DNA of 64,000 nt from Bradyrhizobium elkanii USDA 76 (GTDB lineage Bacteria > Pseudomonadota > Alphaproteobacteria > Rhizobiales > Xanthobacteraceae). The number at the start of each line of letters is the position of its first letter. Position 1 is the first letter of the stretch. This document shows positions 62,684 through 64,000 of the stretch, piece by piece. The position numbers and the translations under genes were made by a program. The notes under the pieces are model-generated. The model ran no database searches. It worked only from the letters and a program-made list of their open reading frames with translations, and was not told the origin of the DNA. The stretch is taken from assembly GCF_023278185.1 (NCBI RefSeq), contig NZ_CP066356.1, forward strand, positions 6,440,001 to 6,504,000, read 5' to 3'.

Positions 62684-64000
62684 ACTGTCTGCTCCTGCGA
62701 AACGCGTGGTGTTGGCCGCCTGAGCGGCTGCATGGTGGACCAGTCCGGATGGACCGAACTGGCAAAGCCCGGCGCGGCGGCGATCGATCCGGTCAGCAGA
62801 TCACCGTCATGGATCGCGAGGCGGACCTTGCCGCCCGCGCGCGTGTAGAGATCGGGATGCGCGGTGAGGAAGGCGTCGGCCTCGTCAGCCGGCGTATCGG
62901 CAAAGCCATCGACATAATGGTGCCCGTTGCGCTCGGCATGGATGACGCCGATCAGCGCGCCGAGCGCAAGGTCCTGCTGCACGCCGAGCCCGGCCTGGCA
63001 GGTCAGGTCCTCGCCGCTGATGAAATAGCCGCCGCTCTCAGCGCTCCACGTCGCCGCGCGGGTGGCGTTGACGATCGACTTGTAGATGCCCTTGCACGAT
63101 TTGGAGGAGATGCCGCGATAGCCCAGCGCGCGCGCCTGCGGGAATGCATCATAGCAATCGTCGGCCTCGTCGATGATGAAGCCGTGCGCCGCCAGTTTCC
63201 CGAGCGGCGAGGCTCTTGTGATATCGCGCGGCATCGGCTGCTCGATATAGAGCAGGTTTGCCCTGATCGGCTGCAACGCCGCGTCATGGTCGAGCCGGTC
63301 GACCAGCGCGCTCAGCGCGGCAAGGTCGGCATATTGCTCGTTGGCGTCGAGCGTGATCCTGGTTGCGTAAGGCAGCTTCGCAAGCTCGCTGCCGATCCGC
63401 GCCAGCCGCGCCGCGTCATGCGCGGGATCGCCGTTCAGCTTGAGCTTGAAATAGCGCGCACCGGCGGTCTCGTTGCGGTCGGCGACGCCGCCCTCGCCTT
63501 CAATTTTGTCGTCCATTCCGACCGTGTGCCTGACGGCGACCCGCTCGAGCCGTTTGCGTGTAGAAAGGAACCGCGCAATCGCGGCATCGTCGACATCCGG
63601 CGTCAGCCGCGCGTCGATGCCGGCGATATTGCCGGCCATGCCGTCGAAGAAATTCGCGCCGGCCGCGCGCAGCAGCGCATCCAGGATCGCCTTGTCGATC
63701 TCGGCCGGGCCGAATCCGGCGGCAAGTGGAGGAATGTCTTCCACAGCGCAGGCCGCGACCTGCGGGCCGATACGTTCGGCATGGAGGCCGAACGCGGTCT
63801 CAAAACCCCTGTTCGCAAGATAGAGCTCGCGCGCAACCGCAAGCGAGCGGCGAAGTCCGTCGAGCGACTGCGCTTCGGTCAGATGCGGCCGCTTGTCGAA
63901 CCATTTCGGCGCCAGCATCTCGGCGCCGGCGCCGGTAGCGCGACCCTTTCCCTCCACCTCGATCTCGACCCGCGCGAACATCTGCGTCGACGCGGTGATC
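62680..64000 (-). CDS. enolase superfamily (mandelate racemase type) enzyme, N-terminus outside window
   Basis: At least 435 residues visible. The Lys-x-Lys segment is in YFKLKLNGDP, metal ligands are in RITLDANEQYADL, IEQPMP and DEADDCYDA, and the following KSCKGIYKS supplies another conserved Lys. These fit enolase-superfamily dehydratases or racemases acting on sugar acids. An ATG at 63981 exists, but the frame stays open to the window edge with sensible sequence (TASTQ then MFARVEIEVEGKG), so the true start probably lies beyond. It is the first gene of the cluster within view. Confidence 0.88.
   Translation of the reverse strand, partial: ITASTQMFARVEIEVEGKGRATGAGAEMLAPKWFDKRPHLTEAQSLDGLRRSLAVARELYLANRGFETAFGLHAERIGPQVAACAVEDIPPLAAGFGPAEIDKAILDALLRAAGANFFDGMAGNIAGIDARLTPDVDDAAIARFLSTRKRLERVAVRHTVGMDDKIEGEGGVADRNETAGARYFKLKLNGDPAHDAARLARIGSELAKLPYATRITLDANEQYADLAALSALVDRLDHDAALQPIRANLLYIEQPMPRDITRASPLGKLAAHGFIIDEADDCYDAFPQARALGYRGISSKSCKGIYKSIVNATRAATWSAESGGYFISGEDLTCQAGLGVQQDLALGALIGVIHAERNGHHYVDGFADTPADEADAFLTAHPDLYTRAGGKVRLAIHDGDLLTGSIAAAPGFASSVHPDWSTMQPLRRPTPRVSQEQTV

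Overview
The window looks like chromosomal DNA of a slow-growing soil alphaproteobacterium, most likely Bradyrhizobium or a close relative in the same family. The reasons are the high G+C content with strong GC bias at third codon positions, the gene content (paa ring-epoxidase operon, a class III-type PHA synthase, phasin, several cytochrome P450s including a CYP102-type fusion, many oligopeptide-type ABC transporters, a DUF445 protein) and intergenic repeat families that I recall as typical of Bradyrhizobium. The genus call rests on recognition, not on a search. I see no rRNA, tRNA, CRISPR array, prophage or plasmid functions.

Layout. 1-6635: the C-terminal part of a cytochrome P450, an MHS-type MFS permease, a sulfite-oxidase-like molybdoenzyme, an alpha/beta-hydrolase-OsmC fusion, and a MocR regulator divergent from an EamA exporter. 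6791-9333 (minus strand): a YeeE/YedE transporter, an MDR oxidoreductase and a GIY-YIG protein. 9467-16109 (minus strand): the phenylacetate cluster, read paaX-paaA-B-C-D-E-paaI-paaK. 16337-18580: an alpha/beta hydrolase and a DUF445 membrane protein. 18725-19660: an IS5-family element inserted cleanly into a copy of an intergenic repeat. 19746-22488: a PHA locus read phaE-like, phaC, a GNAT acetyltransferase, phasin. 22667-24995: small enzymes.

25402-32431 (minus strand): a co-directional lipid-type locus with a DUF6489 protein, an alpha/beta hydrolase, a wax ester synthase/DGAT, an epoxide-hydrolase-like enzyme and a CYP102-type P450-reductase fusion. 32832-46573 (plus strand): about 14 kb holding two complete oligopeptide-type ABC transporters that flank a gamma-glutamyltransferase-family enzyme and a DUF1028 protein. 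The simplest reading is import and intracellular cleavage of gamma-glutamyl or related peptides. 46739-52668 (minus strand): a RidA-like protein and a tetR-adaptor-RND efflux operon. 52733-53853: a split TPP-dependent decarboxylase pair. 54058-59399 (plus strand): a P450, ornithine aminotransferase, an LTXXQ periplasmic protein and a potassium channel. 59446-64000 (minus strand): a four-gene sugar or sugar-acid catabolic cluster cut by the window edge.

The region between genes is unusually informative. Five copies of one ~100-bp palindromic repeat, three other repeat families, a 26-bp palindrome before the phasin gene, paired 13-bp palindromes before the peptide-transport cluster, a TetR-type operator and a strong intra-operon hairpin can all be read directly. 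I found no clearly novel defence or mobile system. The best candidates for an under-described system are the lipid locus, the double-transporter gamma-glutamyl cluster and the DUF993 sugar cluster.
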